DNA of 64,000 bases. Origin: Acanthococcus lagerstroemiae (taxonomy: Eukaryota; Arthropoda; Insecta; Hemiptera; Eriococcidae). Where the stretch lies: positions 2,294,001 through 2,358,000 of the forward strand of contig CM063114.1 in NCBI GenBank assembly GCA_031841125.1. The letters are read 5' to 3'. Of this stretch, positions 38,201 to 48,674 are shown in pieces. Each line of letters starts with the position of its first letter. Positions within the stretch are counted from its first letter, which is position 1. Under the pieces are notes generated by a model. That model searched no databases and was not told where the DNA came from. It worked only from the letters and a program-made list of their open reading frames with translations. A program made the position numbers and the translations under genes.

Positions 38201-41200
38201 GATTCTTCACCATCCGAAAGACTTTGACGAGCCAATTTTATTTTCATTCAAGGAAAAATCATTTTTCAGTAAGAAAAAAGCGTGCGTTCGAGTAAACGAC
38301 GGAGATTGGTCCGATAAGTTGTCTATTGACGCAGCTGGCAGTTCTGGTTCGGTTGCTTGTCACTATAAAAATCAACAGTTTCAGGTGATGTAAAAATACT
38401 ATTTTTTTTTTTGTAAATTCCAGTTTCAGATGAAGTAAGTAATTTATTCGTTGATATTTAATTCTGATTACAGCTGGGAGTTTATATCAAGCTGAACGGT
38501 AATTCATTAACCAAGCAGGTCATATTTTCGCCTTTCTACACACTCGCCAATAACTGTCCGTTTGAAGTAGAATTCAGAGAAGATAAAGCTGAAAATGTTG
38601 TTTGGAATACGGTATGTGAATGGAGCGAATTTGCTCGGTTACACGTTTTTTTGGTACATTCGTGTCACAATAATATATATAAAAATACTCCATGAGAAAA
38701 ATCTTGGTTAATATATGAGTCGTGCACTTAACACTCGAGAGTGTGATGTGGAATTGGGATTTAAACTTGGAGTTTCAAGTGTTGGCTGCCCTGCATATGT
38801 GTGAGTGATTACGTATGTTTTACCGTAAGCGTGTAGCAAACTTCAACTATCATTTAGTCGATTAGAAATTCACTTTCAAAGAAAATTTGTCCTAGATTCA
38901 ACTGCATCATCACCGAAAAACTAAATTATAATCAGTTCTACTGGCAGCATAATTTTTACTCGGTTTTTTACCTTCCTGAAAATAGCAGTGTTTCTATTTG
39001 AAAGTACACATGATCATTCACTCATTTTCACCCGCGCAGGTAATTTTGCAGTGCACTCTAGTGCAGGTTAAAATCCCAATAGGGTTTCAAGGTCATTGAT
39101 CGAAGATGAATGAAGAACAAACGCCACTTTCGTACCACGTGCTAGTGTGGATACAGTCGATTGGGAAATAACTTGTATAAAAATGTGGTTACATTTCCAT
39201 TTCTCTCACATCAACTACAGAATACGTTAACATGATTTAAATACTCTATTTTCTTCTACCTGAGTATTTCATTCCATTTGCTTTAGTAGGAGTTAGTGAT
39301 GGAGTACCGTCACCTAACCTTGATCCCGATCATCCATCTTTGATCTCGAGCCTCTGGTGTATCGACAAAAAATCATACTGTTAAAATAATTCTTTTGCAG
39401 ATCAGTCCTGCTGCTTGTATCGCATTCTGGCCGACTGTGCTAGAGGACAAGAATAAAACCTTAGAACTAAGAATATGTGGGACAAACGAGATAACTCCAT
39501 CATTCTCATACCTTAATATCAGAATTTATCCTTTGATGTTATTAAATAAGGTACAGATAGAATTTTACTGTGACGAAAATGAATGATAATGTATATTATT
39601 TTTCGACGATCTGTATGTATAAGTATTAAGTGTGAAACTATGACACTCGACTTTGTTGATATTCAGTTTGGAGGTATCGCGGCAGATGTTCAAGTTACTG
39701 AAGGAGGTGTTTACATCGCTATATCACCTTTTCAACCGAGAATGGCTCCTGCACTGATCGTCAATGATACTGATTCGCCAACAGAATTTATCGAATGTGA
39801 TTTACGTATCAAGAGTTTGGAAAACAACAAGTGAGACCGAGCTACACATTTTATATTATGCCTCCTTAGTTTTGCGTTTTAAATTGAAGTTCTTGGAGAG
39901 ATTCCTAATTCCATCTAACTTTTGTCACAGAGAAAAGGAAAATGCGGTCGCTCGATGCTTACAGAATGATAATTTGAGATCCTGGCAGTTGGGAGCTAAA
40001 AAAGAGATTCTTTTCAACTGGTCGACCACAAATGCTATGAAACCTGTGTTGTTGATCCACAAAAATGCTAATCCTATCGATCTTCGGAAAGTACGTAAAT
40101 ACGGATGAATTAACTGACTGCTTGACTTCAGTTAGTCTTAATGAGGATTTACTCTCCTGATGAGTTGTAGCTGAGTCTTAAGTAGTATGAACGCGTGTTG
40201 AGATAATTTCAATATTTCTTAACAAGTTTTGCGATAGTTTATAAAAGACTAAATAGAGGCTTAATACCGACTCGATGTAACCAGCCTAATGTAGACGCGT
40301 CAAATTTGTACCTAACATTAGCCAGTATTGAGCCAGTCTCAGCGGATTTAGATAAATTCTAACCGTCCTGACAGATTTTTATGAAACTTAGTTCAGCGAG
40401 TCCCAGAGATTCTAAACTGAGTCTTTGACTATTTTTGACGAGTTTTAGGGCAGTCTTAGCAAGTCACGAAGAGTCTAATATTCAGACTTTAGTGTGGATG
40501 GATTTTAACAGAATTTAATACTAGTCTTAAAAAAGTCGAAGCAGTATCTCAACTCTCCTCATCTTTACCGGGACAAAATTTCATTTTTCGAGCATGTTCG
40601 TGAACTGAAAGTGTACTTGCATCGCAATTGTAATTTTTCTGTTTGAAAAAATATGACCCTTTTTTCATTCATATAAATTTACTGAAGCGGAAACAAGTTA
40701 TCGACAAAATTTTAATCCTTTTTTTTTGTCGAAAATACCGTCTAAACATGTAGACCCAGCGCGTGGTGAAAATATCGACAGTTTGTCTTCAGTCCTGAAT
40801 GATGGGTTTACTTGTCCAGTTGTTGCCTTCGAGAAGAAATGAGAACCGAGAATTTTGTTTATTTGTTCTTTCTACCTCTGTCTATTCATATGTTTTTGAC
40901 TTTTGTTACATGAATCACACGTCCCGTGTGTTTTCATTATAATCATTATTGTCGTAATATGACTGTATTTTCAGGACGGTATCGGTGAATTTTCCTATAA
41001 TGAAAATGGTGATAAAAAATACTGGATATCATTTCTGAACGGAATGCAACGAGTATTACTAATTACGACCGACGATTTCGTATTGAAAGAAATCGAAGCG
41101 ATCGGCGATTTCGAGTGTGTTAAACAGGAGATTTGTATCAGTTTGGAGGGAATTGGATTGTCCCTTGTGAACAATATTTCTAAACAAGAGTTATTGTACA

Positions 41201-44200
41201 TTGGTATTTCGAGGTACGGATGAGTGAAAATGACTCGCTAATACTTCGTTACTTAGATTCCATTGTGTGTTTTTTTTTTTCCTAATTGTTTCTTCGTTTT
41301 CTTTTACAGCTCGGGTGTTATTTGGGAAACGCAAAAGAAAACGGGAAAACGCTTCAAACCGGTGAGCGATGTACTAAACGATGGATTGGAAAAAGCGTAC
41401 TTGAATTACTGCAATGTATTAAGTACTACCGATGATCCGGCGAATGTGGATGTAGATCAAGAAATTGACTTGGGAAGACAGTCCATAGTTGTAAGAGCAT
41501 TCGTATCAGTTTTCTGTCTATTCTTCAATTGGCATTGAATTTGTTGGAATAACAGTATTTTGAATGAATGATGAGTGGAGAAATTGCCCTCAACTTATAA
41601 TATTTCTTCTGGATAATGCAGGTCAACTTTAGTAAAGGTATCATGATACGACCAACAACTGGAAATCTGCGTAGGACGTACAATAGTGGTTTTTGGATTC
41701 AAGTTCGTTCATCCGAACGTTACCAACAGATACACGCGAAAGTGCATCGTTTGCAAATGGATAATCAAATATACGATTGCGTTTTCCCGGTCATATTTTC
41801 CCCAGTTCCGCCGCCCAAAAGCGTTGCAGCCGGCTCTGATGATGATAACTATGGTACGAATATTCTCTGTGGAGTTGTATCGATTCGTCGATCATTTCAA
41901 TGAGGAGAGCACCCCTATTAATTTGGTTTTACGTATTATGTTTTTTAAAGGTCAGGAAAAACCGTTCGCCGAATTGAGTATAGTACAAAGATTGAACGAA
42001 GGTTCCATTAGACAGTTTAAATACTTCAAAATATTGATTCAAGAATTTCACGTCAAAGTGGACATCGGTTTTATCAACGGTTTAGTGAAATTATTTGAGG
42101 CCGATAATATAACGGACGAAGAAGAGGTAGACACTCCTTAATTTCCTTTTTTGTTACTGCAAAATGAGTAACACCTGTCCGATGATTCTTATTTCAACAA
42201 TTCCACTAAGAATATTTTTCTAACTAAACGGGAATTTCCGTCATCTGCTCCCCTGGGCTGTGCAGGAGGGCTGTAGTTTGTTAAGATAAATAAATAACGG
42301 GGGGCTCCATCCGCTGGCTGCTTTGCGGCCCAATCACTGATAAGAGTGTATAAAATTTGGTTTGATAGTCTTGTCTCATATATTACGTTTATAAGTACAG
42401 CAGAAATCGATTATGTCCTTTCCGTCTTTTGCCCTCTCCCTAGATTTTGAAAAAAAATTACATCCCAGTGCTCGTAAGATTATTTTTGAATATTTAAAGC
42501 CAACTGAATAAAGTTTGCAGAAAATAGGATGTGCCTAGAGGCCTAGACGCTAGACAACAAAAATGTGTGACTGGCGCCTCACTGTTAGCAAAGCAGCGAC
42601 TTGCACCTGCACAGATTCTACCTTTTTGCCCCCTCCTGGAAAATGTTTTAGCTACGCCATGCCTGTCCCCTGCCTCGAAGCCTCCGCAGCGAATCTAAAC
42701 CTCAAAAGTTTGGATTTTAGTTCAGGCATACCGATACTTGGATTCTATGAGTCACTTGAGTTTATTTTAAAGGTATTTTCAATTGTAATCTTCACCTAGT
42801 AGAACCCATCAGTGGCTAGAATTTGAACAGGTTGGCAGCTTCATAAGTGAGCATCCATTATCTCTGAAGTGTGATTTTAGTAGTTTTTGAGTGTTCATTT
42901 TCTAGGTTGATTCAGGTGTCCCCGTACTTATTAAGACTTACGAGGGGCTAGAAGCTAAAATACAGACAGAAAGACATAGGTAATAAAAGCATGATAAGAT
43001 GTAATACAGACTTGATAAAGACACCATAAGACGTAATAAAAACATCATACAGTCATAGTAAAGACATAATGATTGTGTTCTAATGTCTTATCAGCCAGTA
43101 TTTTTCCCTGGAGGGGTCAGGTTTTCGGTAGACCGGGTCAACCTGAAGGGTTTCCTATGTTATCTCATTGAACGAGTGAAACTGGAGTTAAGTTTTTCAG
43201 TTGATTCTTTGTTATTGTATCGAATTTTGGAAACCTGAATTTGTGGTGAAGTTGATTCCTCCAGTAAAACTGACGAAGTTGCTGTTAGCATCGGAGGAAC
43301 TCCTGTTTATCTCACCTATACTACATTTTCACTGTCTGTATCTCCTTGTCTGATTAGTAAATGGTATTTTCTTTACAGATGGCACAGTTTGAAAAAGATA
43401 AGCAAGTTACGAAAGAAGCATTGTGTGTTCATGTTACAAGTGTTACTAGTCAAGATTTCTACGACCTGCTTCATTTTTCTCCGTTGAAGGTAATTGTATT
43501 TCAATTTCACTGTATATCATTATTTTTAAGAATTGGAAAATTTTATAATCCGCACAGTTGATTGGAAAATCACGCGCTTTATCATAACAGTATGGAATTC
43601 GATAGTAAGTTTTAAAAGGCCGAATGATAATTTCTAAGATTGATATCAACTCGTTAGACTACTGAATGTGCTCTGGCGGAAGCGATTTTTCGGGTACGAT
43701 GTTTTATTTTGTTTCCTTACAGATTCATATCAGTTTTTCACTAGCTGGTGAAAATCCGAACGATGGAACCCCTCAGCAAGGATTACCCATTGTAAATCTG
43801 CTAACCCAAAGTATTGGTGTGACTCTTACTGATGTGCAGGACGTCGTTTTCAGGTAAAAAACTATGATTGAAGGACAACTCGAGTTTGAAGATCGACGAG
43901 TAATTATTCAACGTCACAGTCTGATGACGTCAGGGGCACAATCAGAACTTTTTTCTGGCGGGGGCTAGAATTGAGGGAAAAACTTGGCCAGGGGTGAAAA
44001 CTCAATTTGGTACCTGCCTGATTTGATTTCGAATTTTGGAAGGGGCTATAGCCCTCTCCTTGGTTGCGCCCTCGGATAACATCAGATGGTAATTAGAAAA
44101 TCGGAGCAATCGCTATATTGCGACTTGTTTATTTTTCATATTGCAGGTTGGCGTACTTCGAAAGAAAACACAAATTCTACTCCCAAGTGCAACTTCAATC

Positions 44201-46697
44201 CGAGGTTCAAACACATTACACTGGTCAGTTTGTCAAGCAGCTGTATGTTTTAGTTTTGGGACTAGATGTTCTTGGCAATCCATTCGGTCTGGTAACAGGT
44301 TTGAAACAAGGAGTTGAGGACTTCTTCTACGAACCTTTCCAGGTAAAACTGGTCTCGTATTTGGGTCATACAGCTGGTGTATTCCAGCCCTTCATACTGG
44401 TCGTATTTTATTAAAACTTATTCTGTATGTTTCCGAAATAGGGGGCTATTCAAGGACCGAGTGAATTTGCCGAAGGTCTTCTTCTCGGCGTTCGTAGTTT
44501 ATTCGGCCATACTGTTGGTGGTGCTGCTGGTGCTGTGGGTAGAATTACAGGAGCTATGGGTGAGAAATGGTTTTGCTATCGGTAATGTATTTAGTCCCGT
44601 TCCTGTGTAGTCGCATGAAATTATTTATTCGTTATTAGGTAAGGGCATTGCCGCCTTGACGTTAGACGACGATTACCAGAAGAAAAGAAGACAGAGATTG
44701 GCACAACAGCAGCGAAGTTTCACCGAAGGTGGTCGTGGTCTTGTAATGGTTAGTGTTCGGATTGCCTCATTCGTGTGTCACATTTGTCGATGATGATGCA
44801 TCAACATTTCAATTTCAGGGTGTCGTTGAAGGCGTAGGTGGCGTGTTTAGTAAGCCGATGTCCGGTGCTCGCGAAGAAGGTGTTGGAGGATTTATTAAGG
44901 GCGCTGGAAAAGGAGTCGTTGGCTTGTTCATGCGACCAGCATCCGGTGTTGTAGATTTTGCCAGCGGTACTGTGGATGTCGTTAGGAGGTTATTCGAAGT
45001 TTTTTACTATTTTTCTGATCGTTATTATTACGCATCAGTTGTAACTGTTTGGAAATTATTACTTTTGCAGGATAGCTACCTGTTCGGAAGAAATACGTCG
45101 CTATCGACTACCTAGGTTCATCAGAGAAAACGGCCTGGTGTTGCCGTTCTCGGATAAGGAGGCTCAAGGATTCAAGTACTTATTGGTTAGTTTATAAAAT
45201 TACAATCTACTTGGCCCGCTATTTCAGTCTTCCCGAACGGTCGATTAATAACTGAAAAAACTTCTGTTATGCATTCACGTGGTATATCTCAATAGATTTG
45301 AACTTAAAGTCGTCAGTCATCTGATGTTAGTAGTTTTGGAATGTGGGTTTCTGCCCGTTTATTGTAGGGTTTTATATTCTTCAATTACTGTCCAGAATAT
45401 AAGTCTTGTAAAAATGTGGATTCTAGCAGCCGTACTGGTTACTGTAGTGTTTGGAGTCATCACTGTCTGATATAAATATAGTACGAAAATAAGTGTTGTG
45501 ACACAATTGCTGTTTTGGCAAGAATTTGAAATGAGTCACCTATATCATAACTTATGTATTGGAGTGAGATAATGAGAATTAAAATGTGTGAAAAATTATC
45601 AGTTTTATGTTAATCGAGTTGATGTATTTGGGCAAATATCGAGTGTATCTCATGGGTATATTTGTTTTGCAGGACATTGAAAAAGGAAAATTCGTTAAAA
45701 CGGATACATACTTGTTCCATATTTCCATGGCTTCTGGTTCCTATCCGGACAGAGAAATTCTACTAATTACGAATAATAGAGTCGCTTATCTCGTAAAATC
45801 AAATGATATATTTAGCGACAGTATCAAGGTACCTATACTTTTAATGCTGGTGTTTCTTTCTCATGATCTCATCGGGGGTTCGTTTCAATAAAATTAGAAG
45901 CCGATGAGCTAACTGGTTTCGCTTTGCACTACTCTGCACATTCCACCAATATTGTGATTTTCATTATTTTCAGCTCGATTGGCAGTATACATGGAGTGAA
46001 ATAAAAGTGAACGATGGCATTGGAGAGACGGAAAACGGATTTTATATAAAACCTGATCTGAATGATAATCGTCGTCCGTCCTCTGGTTTTGGTGCGTTTG
46101 GATCAATGTTCACAAAATCTAACAAGGGAAAAGTTTTGTTTTTACAAGATAAACAAACACGGCAGGTAATTGATCATAATTGGATGGTCGCATGCTGTCT
46201 TTTAGTCAGCCTTGGCGTGATCCCATATTTTCAATCCATGCAATTGTATTTTTGTATGAAACTTATCAATATCATCCAGAGGCGTAGCGTGCTCAACATG
46301 ATTAAGGGGGCCCAATCCACTAGAGAAAATTTAACTTGAATTATTGCCGAGGTAGATAGAAAAGGATATTCCTTTATTATAACTTAATGTAAAAATATTG
46401 GGGGGGAGGGCACGTGCCCCCCGACGCTACGCCACTGATATCATCGCTTTTTTGGAAAGTGAAAAGCAAAATCTCAGCGTTAGTAGATACCAATAAAAGG
46501 TGGTGGTGCACGTATGTTGGAAGGTAGCTCGATAAACTTCTAGGCCTTGTGTGATGAGTGAATAAGATTTGTGAGAGTATTCGGAAGTAATCATTATTAA
46601 TATTAATAATATTCAAATTGTGTCATATTTGTGTTATTTTTTCCAGTGGCTAATAAAAAAAATGAAGGAACTTGTTCAGAAAGCTCAACGATATTAA
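20494..46697 (+). CDS. Vps13: Vps13, VPS13A/C-type bridge-like lipid-transfer protein, about 59 exons, about 3,419 aa
   Basis: VPS13 proteins form a long grooved rod that moves phospholipids between organelles at contact sites (known family function). The N-terminus [20 protein letters not shown] and then [15 protein letters not shown] is the chorein domain. Extended RBG-type sequence follows, then a VAB (SHR-BD) domain around exons 37-46, an ATG2-C/DH-L-like helical region and a C-terminal PH-like segment ending KAQRY-TAA. No UBA or lectin domain of VPS13D was seen, and the length fits VPS13A/C (about 3,100-3,750 aa) and Drosophila Vps13. Early exons: 20494-20593, 20844-20930, 21013-21210, 21743-21969, 22122-22266, 22541-22654, 22735-22861, 23020-23251, 24992-25115, 25839-26124. 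Final exons: 44639-44748, 44819-44988, 45071-45185, 45673-45828, 45974-46165, 46647-46697. All phases chain and the coding sum is divisible by three. The acceptor of exon 39 (37499) is ambiguous. At least seven transposon-derived pieces and one dispersed repeat sit in its introns; none is in an exon. Confidence 0.93.
21278..21462. mobile_element. hAT-type MITE in Vps13 intron 3, 8-bp duplication AATGTGCA
   Basis: The left end TAGTGGCGGATCCAGGGGGG faces a right end CCCCATCGCC ... ATCTGCGCCTG, a degraded inverted repeat of the common CAGTGGCG hAT type. AATGTGCA is present on both sides (21270-21277 and 21463-21470) without mismatch. The interior has long G and C runs. Non-coding. Confidence 0.8.
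23337..23979. mobile_element. 643-bp foldback element in Vps13 intron 8
   Basis: Arms of more than 130 bases pair as imperfect inverted repeats. Left CCGACCAGAAGTCGAATTGC and CAAACTCC...TTTTCCCTCTCACTTCAAC match the reverse complement of the right side near 23870-23945. The outer ends read CTGGCTGCATCCGAGCTGCG at left and CGCAACTCGGAGCCGCCC at right. CTATCG flanks both sides (23331-23336 and 23980-23985). No transposase is recognisable. It shares the intron with the element at 24235-24439. Confidence 0.75.
24235..24439. mobile_element. 205-bp palindromic MITE with TA(TA) target, mariner-like, in Vps13 intron 8
   Basis: The ends CAGGGTTAGTCAGTTTTCCT and, reverse-complemented, CAGGGTTAGTCAATTTTCCT differ at one base. 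TATA lies on both sides, so a TA duplication is likely, as for Tc1/mariner elements. The centre holds a second perfect 13-bp inverted pair, TCTGTTATCGGTT ... AACCGATAACAGA (about 24286-24345), so the element can fold end to end. Non-coding. Confidence 0.82.
33228..34136 (-). pseudogene. Penelope-like reverse-transcriptase remnant with inverted ends, in Vps13 intron 30
   Basis: Read on the minus strand, 33880-34075 gives [20 protein letters not shown] (RT motif like S-[FL]-D-V-x-N-[LI] of Penelope-like elements), followed by [19 protein letters not shown]. After a frameshift, 33760-33835 gives [20 protein letters not shown], which matches the family block Y-x-Q-T-x-G-x-A-M-G-S-P-x-S-P. Stops and the frame change mean it is dead, and no catalytic YADD is visible. 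The unit is bordered by ACTTGGAAATCACTCT at left (33228-33243) and the same sequence inverted at right, and Penelope-like elements often carry terminal repeats in inverted orientation (known). Exact element ends are inferred from these repeats. Confidence 0.7.
35013..35895. mobile_element. 883-bp element with perfect 17-bp TIRs and 9-bp duplication (Mutator-like), Vps13 intron 33
   Basis: The left end TAGGCTTGTTCTTATTT is repeated exactly as the inverted right end AAATAAGAACAAGCCTA. The flanks are ATGTTAGTC (35004-35012) and ATGTTGGTC (35896-35904), a 9-bp duplication with one mismatch. A 9-bp duplication is typical of Mutator-like elements. The interior is AT-rich with several runs of the GGGGxCx type and no recognised transposase. 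The adjacent exon starts at 35937, only 32 bases after the right duplication. Confidence 0.8.
36973..41213 (+). other. Vps13: Vps13 VAB (SHR-BD) adaptor-binding domain, exons 37-46
   Basis: This domain recruits VPS13 to organelles through proline-containing adaptors (known for yeast Vps13). It is built of six related beta repeats, each with a conserved asparagine. Five such repeats are visible as [56 protein letters not shown] and [15 protein letters not shown]. Relevant exons include 37291-37408, 37499-37804, 37887-38102, 38181-38384, 38474-38611, 39401-39550, 39667-39830, 39931-40090 and 40975-41213. The intron at 38612-39400 holds a dispersed repeat. Confidence 0.75.
38753..39080 (+). repeat. 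Dispersed 329-bp repeat, copy 2 (Vps13 intron 42)
   Basis: Same orientation and nearly identical to 12049-12377. Its ends ATTGGGATTTAAAC and GTTAAAATCCCAAT form the inverted pair. Differences from copy 1 are scattered single bases and small indels. Confidence 0.8.
43931..44074. mobile_element. hAT-like MITE, eroded, Vps13 intron 51
   Basis: The left end CAGGGGCACAATCAG resembles the inverted right end (CGAGGGCGCAACCAAGG). The flanks GATGACGT (43923-43930) and GATAACAT (44075-44082) agree at six of eight positions. Internal GGCGGGGGCTAG and AAGGGGCTATAGCCCTC are typical of this element class. Confidence 0.6.
44147..46697 (+). other. Vps13: Vps13 C-terminal ATG2-C/DH-L-like helices and PH-like domain
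   Basis: Exon 52 carries [20 protein letters not shown] and [20 protein letters not shown]. Exons 53-55 are glycine-rich amphipathic helices ([60 protein letters not shown]) as in the ATG2-C region that binds lipid droplets. Exon 56 ends [20 protein letters not shown], the family R-x-P-R-F motif. Exons 57-59 form the PH-like end ([32 protein letters not shown]) and finish [16 protein letters not shown]. Confidence 0.85.
46277..46437. mobile_element. 161-bp hAT MITE with perfect 8-bp duplication ATATCATC, Vps13 last intron
   Basis: The ends CAGAGGCGTAGCGT and, inverted, CAGTGGCGTAGCGT differ at one base, the common hAT-type terminus. ATATCATC stands on both sides (46269-46276 and 46438-46445). 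The interior contains a GGGGGGGAGGGCACGTGCCCC palindrome-like run. It lies in the intron before the 17-codon terminal exon. Confidence 0.88.
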
Positions 46698-46709
46698 AGA
46701 TCTTCCATG

Positions 46710-46715
46710 AATAAA
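46710..46715 (+). promoter_or_regulatory. Vps13: Polyadenylation signal AATAAA of Vps13
   Basis: AATAAA starts 13 bases after the Vps13 stop codon, implying a very short 3' UTR if used. Other candidates lie further downstream. Confidence 0.5.
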
Positions 46716-48674
46716 CAGTTGAAAGTTGCATTATTCCCTATGTTACCAAGATAAGTTATATATTTCTTTGAAACTGATTTAGTGACTTATTTTGTAATCT
46801 TTATGTACAATTATTTCAGGATTATTTATTTACATTGCACATTTTTACAGTGTATTGCAGCCGGAAAATTCAGTTTCGGCTTTTAGCTTGAACTTTTTAC
46901 CTTGAGAAAATATACGGTTTTCAGCTTTCGGCTTTTAGCTGTTGCCATACATTTTTTCTGGACTACAAAAAGCTGACTCTTTGCTTTTTGATGGAAAACT
47001 TGGCTGAGTACGGCTTTTGGCTGGCTGCAATACACCGCATTTTTACGACGTGCGTCTCAGAAAGTATTCATCATGCGTTTGTTTTTTATAAATTATTTAT
47101 TATCTTATTTATTATCAGTACTTGGTAATATCTAATTTGCAGGGAATTTTATACTGTTTTATTCATTTCGGAACTATCTATTCTAAAGCCAAAAACTGGA
47201 GAATCGTTATATTATTTTATATTATTATAATATTAAATCAGGTACACACTGATCAATTTGAACGCAGGTCTTCCAAGTTGTTTTGCCATTATTTTCCCAT
47301 TTTGTATTGTATTAGATACGTACAAAAAATTTTATAATCCTTACAGGGTCATCCAGCGATGGAATATTAGGGGCTAAAAAATTGATCCGCTGGTTCTACG
47401 AAGGCTTTGGGTAAGTCTAATCCTCTATTTCAGTTTCTTATGCTACAGGGAATATAGACGTACGAAACCAGTCAATTTTTTCTATGTACGATAAGCTCTC
47501 GAATTGCTGAGTATGGTGAATCAGTTGAAGAGATTAGTATGGTCCTTCGCATTAATAGACAACCATATTTATTAGTATTTATTTTCGAAAAGGAGAACCG
47601 TTTACGTAACTAATAACCTTCTGCAAAGCATTGAAAAAATGAAATCTGAGACAGGACTCCCTTCCATCGGCATCGTCTTTGGATCCGGCAGATTTCAAAA
47701 CGCGCGACGGGATCATAAGAAAGCGATCAAAACCAATCCAGATTTCCTTTGAATCAGATTGGCGCATATATGTATTCCATTTAAATTGTAATCAAATATT
47801 GAACGATTTTTTTGAGTATTATTTTGAAACTTGACCAATTTTATATTGATTGTAATTTTTGCATTTATTGTAAACATATCCGCGGGTATGTTGATGATGT
47901 GAACGAATTACAAACTGCTGAATTATTACAACCCTGAATTTTTACTACTACTCTGATTTTTCTTTAGGTACTGCATGATATGTAAGGGTGCGTATACCGT
48001 TCACTGGGATGGCTTTGATCATACTTCAGTCATTAACTGTTCTGTTCAAGTGGTGGTGTGAAGGATGGTGTCTCGGCCACGTGTGTGCGTATCCCACAGG
48101 CATTCTCTCCTTTTCAATGACAGCGATTTGTTATGTTTTAGGGAACTCTTTTCCTTTTCCTCAATGAGCCATTACGCGCTCAATCTTAGTTCTAAAAGCG
48201 CTGCTTTCGTTTCGTTTTTGTGTAAGTAGTTTTTAGGGTCGGGAACAAGCTTCTTGCGATCGCTTTTTTTTTTCTTTTTTTTTCATGACTTTTATTATAG
48301 ACGTATGGAAATGTAGTCATGCAACGAGGGTAGAACAAGGGAATGGGAAATGCGAAAGTTGTAACACGAGCCGCCGGCGAGGGCTACGTCGCACGAGTTT
48401 ATAATTACCTACGCACATTATTCCTGTGTTGCGTACCCGATTTCATTCAATACATTTGTGTACATAAATTTCGATTTTCAAAAGTATACCTATTTCTAAA
48501 ATTGATGAATGTAAGTGAAGTAGCAAATAGCCAACGAAGCGAACCAGTGAACGGAGAAAAGTTCGGGGGGTTCCGGCCATTGATCTTCTGTCGCCTTATC
48601 AGTGATTACTGTTATCACCTAAATTCGTAGTTCGTGGTTTTTGTTTTTTGTGGCTCAAAGGATAACTATCATCT
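46716..48674. other. Spacer between Vps13 and the second zinc-finger gene
   Basis: Mostly AT-rich. 46850-47040 contains a degenerate motif CGGCTTTT(A/G)GCT repeated several times. 47575-47755 is open on both strands; its plus-strand reading contains NNLLQSIEKMKSETGLPSIG, but no family is recognised, so it is not called as a gene. No transposon ends were found. Confidence 0.4.

Noticed and set aside
47579..47767. Open frames on both strands at 47.6 kb
   Set aside because: Neither strand matches a known family and no splice partners were found; real coding is possible but not supportable.
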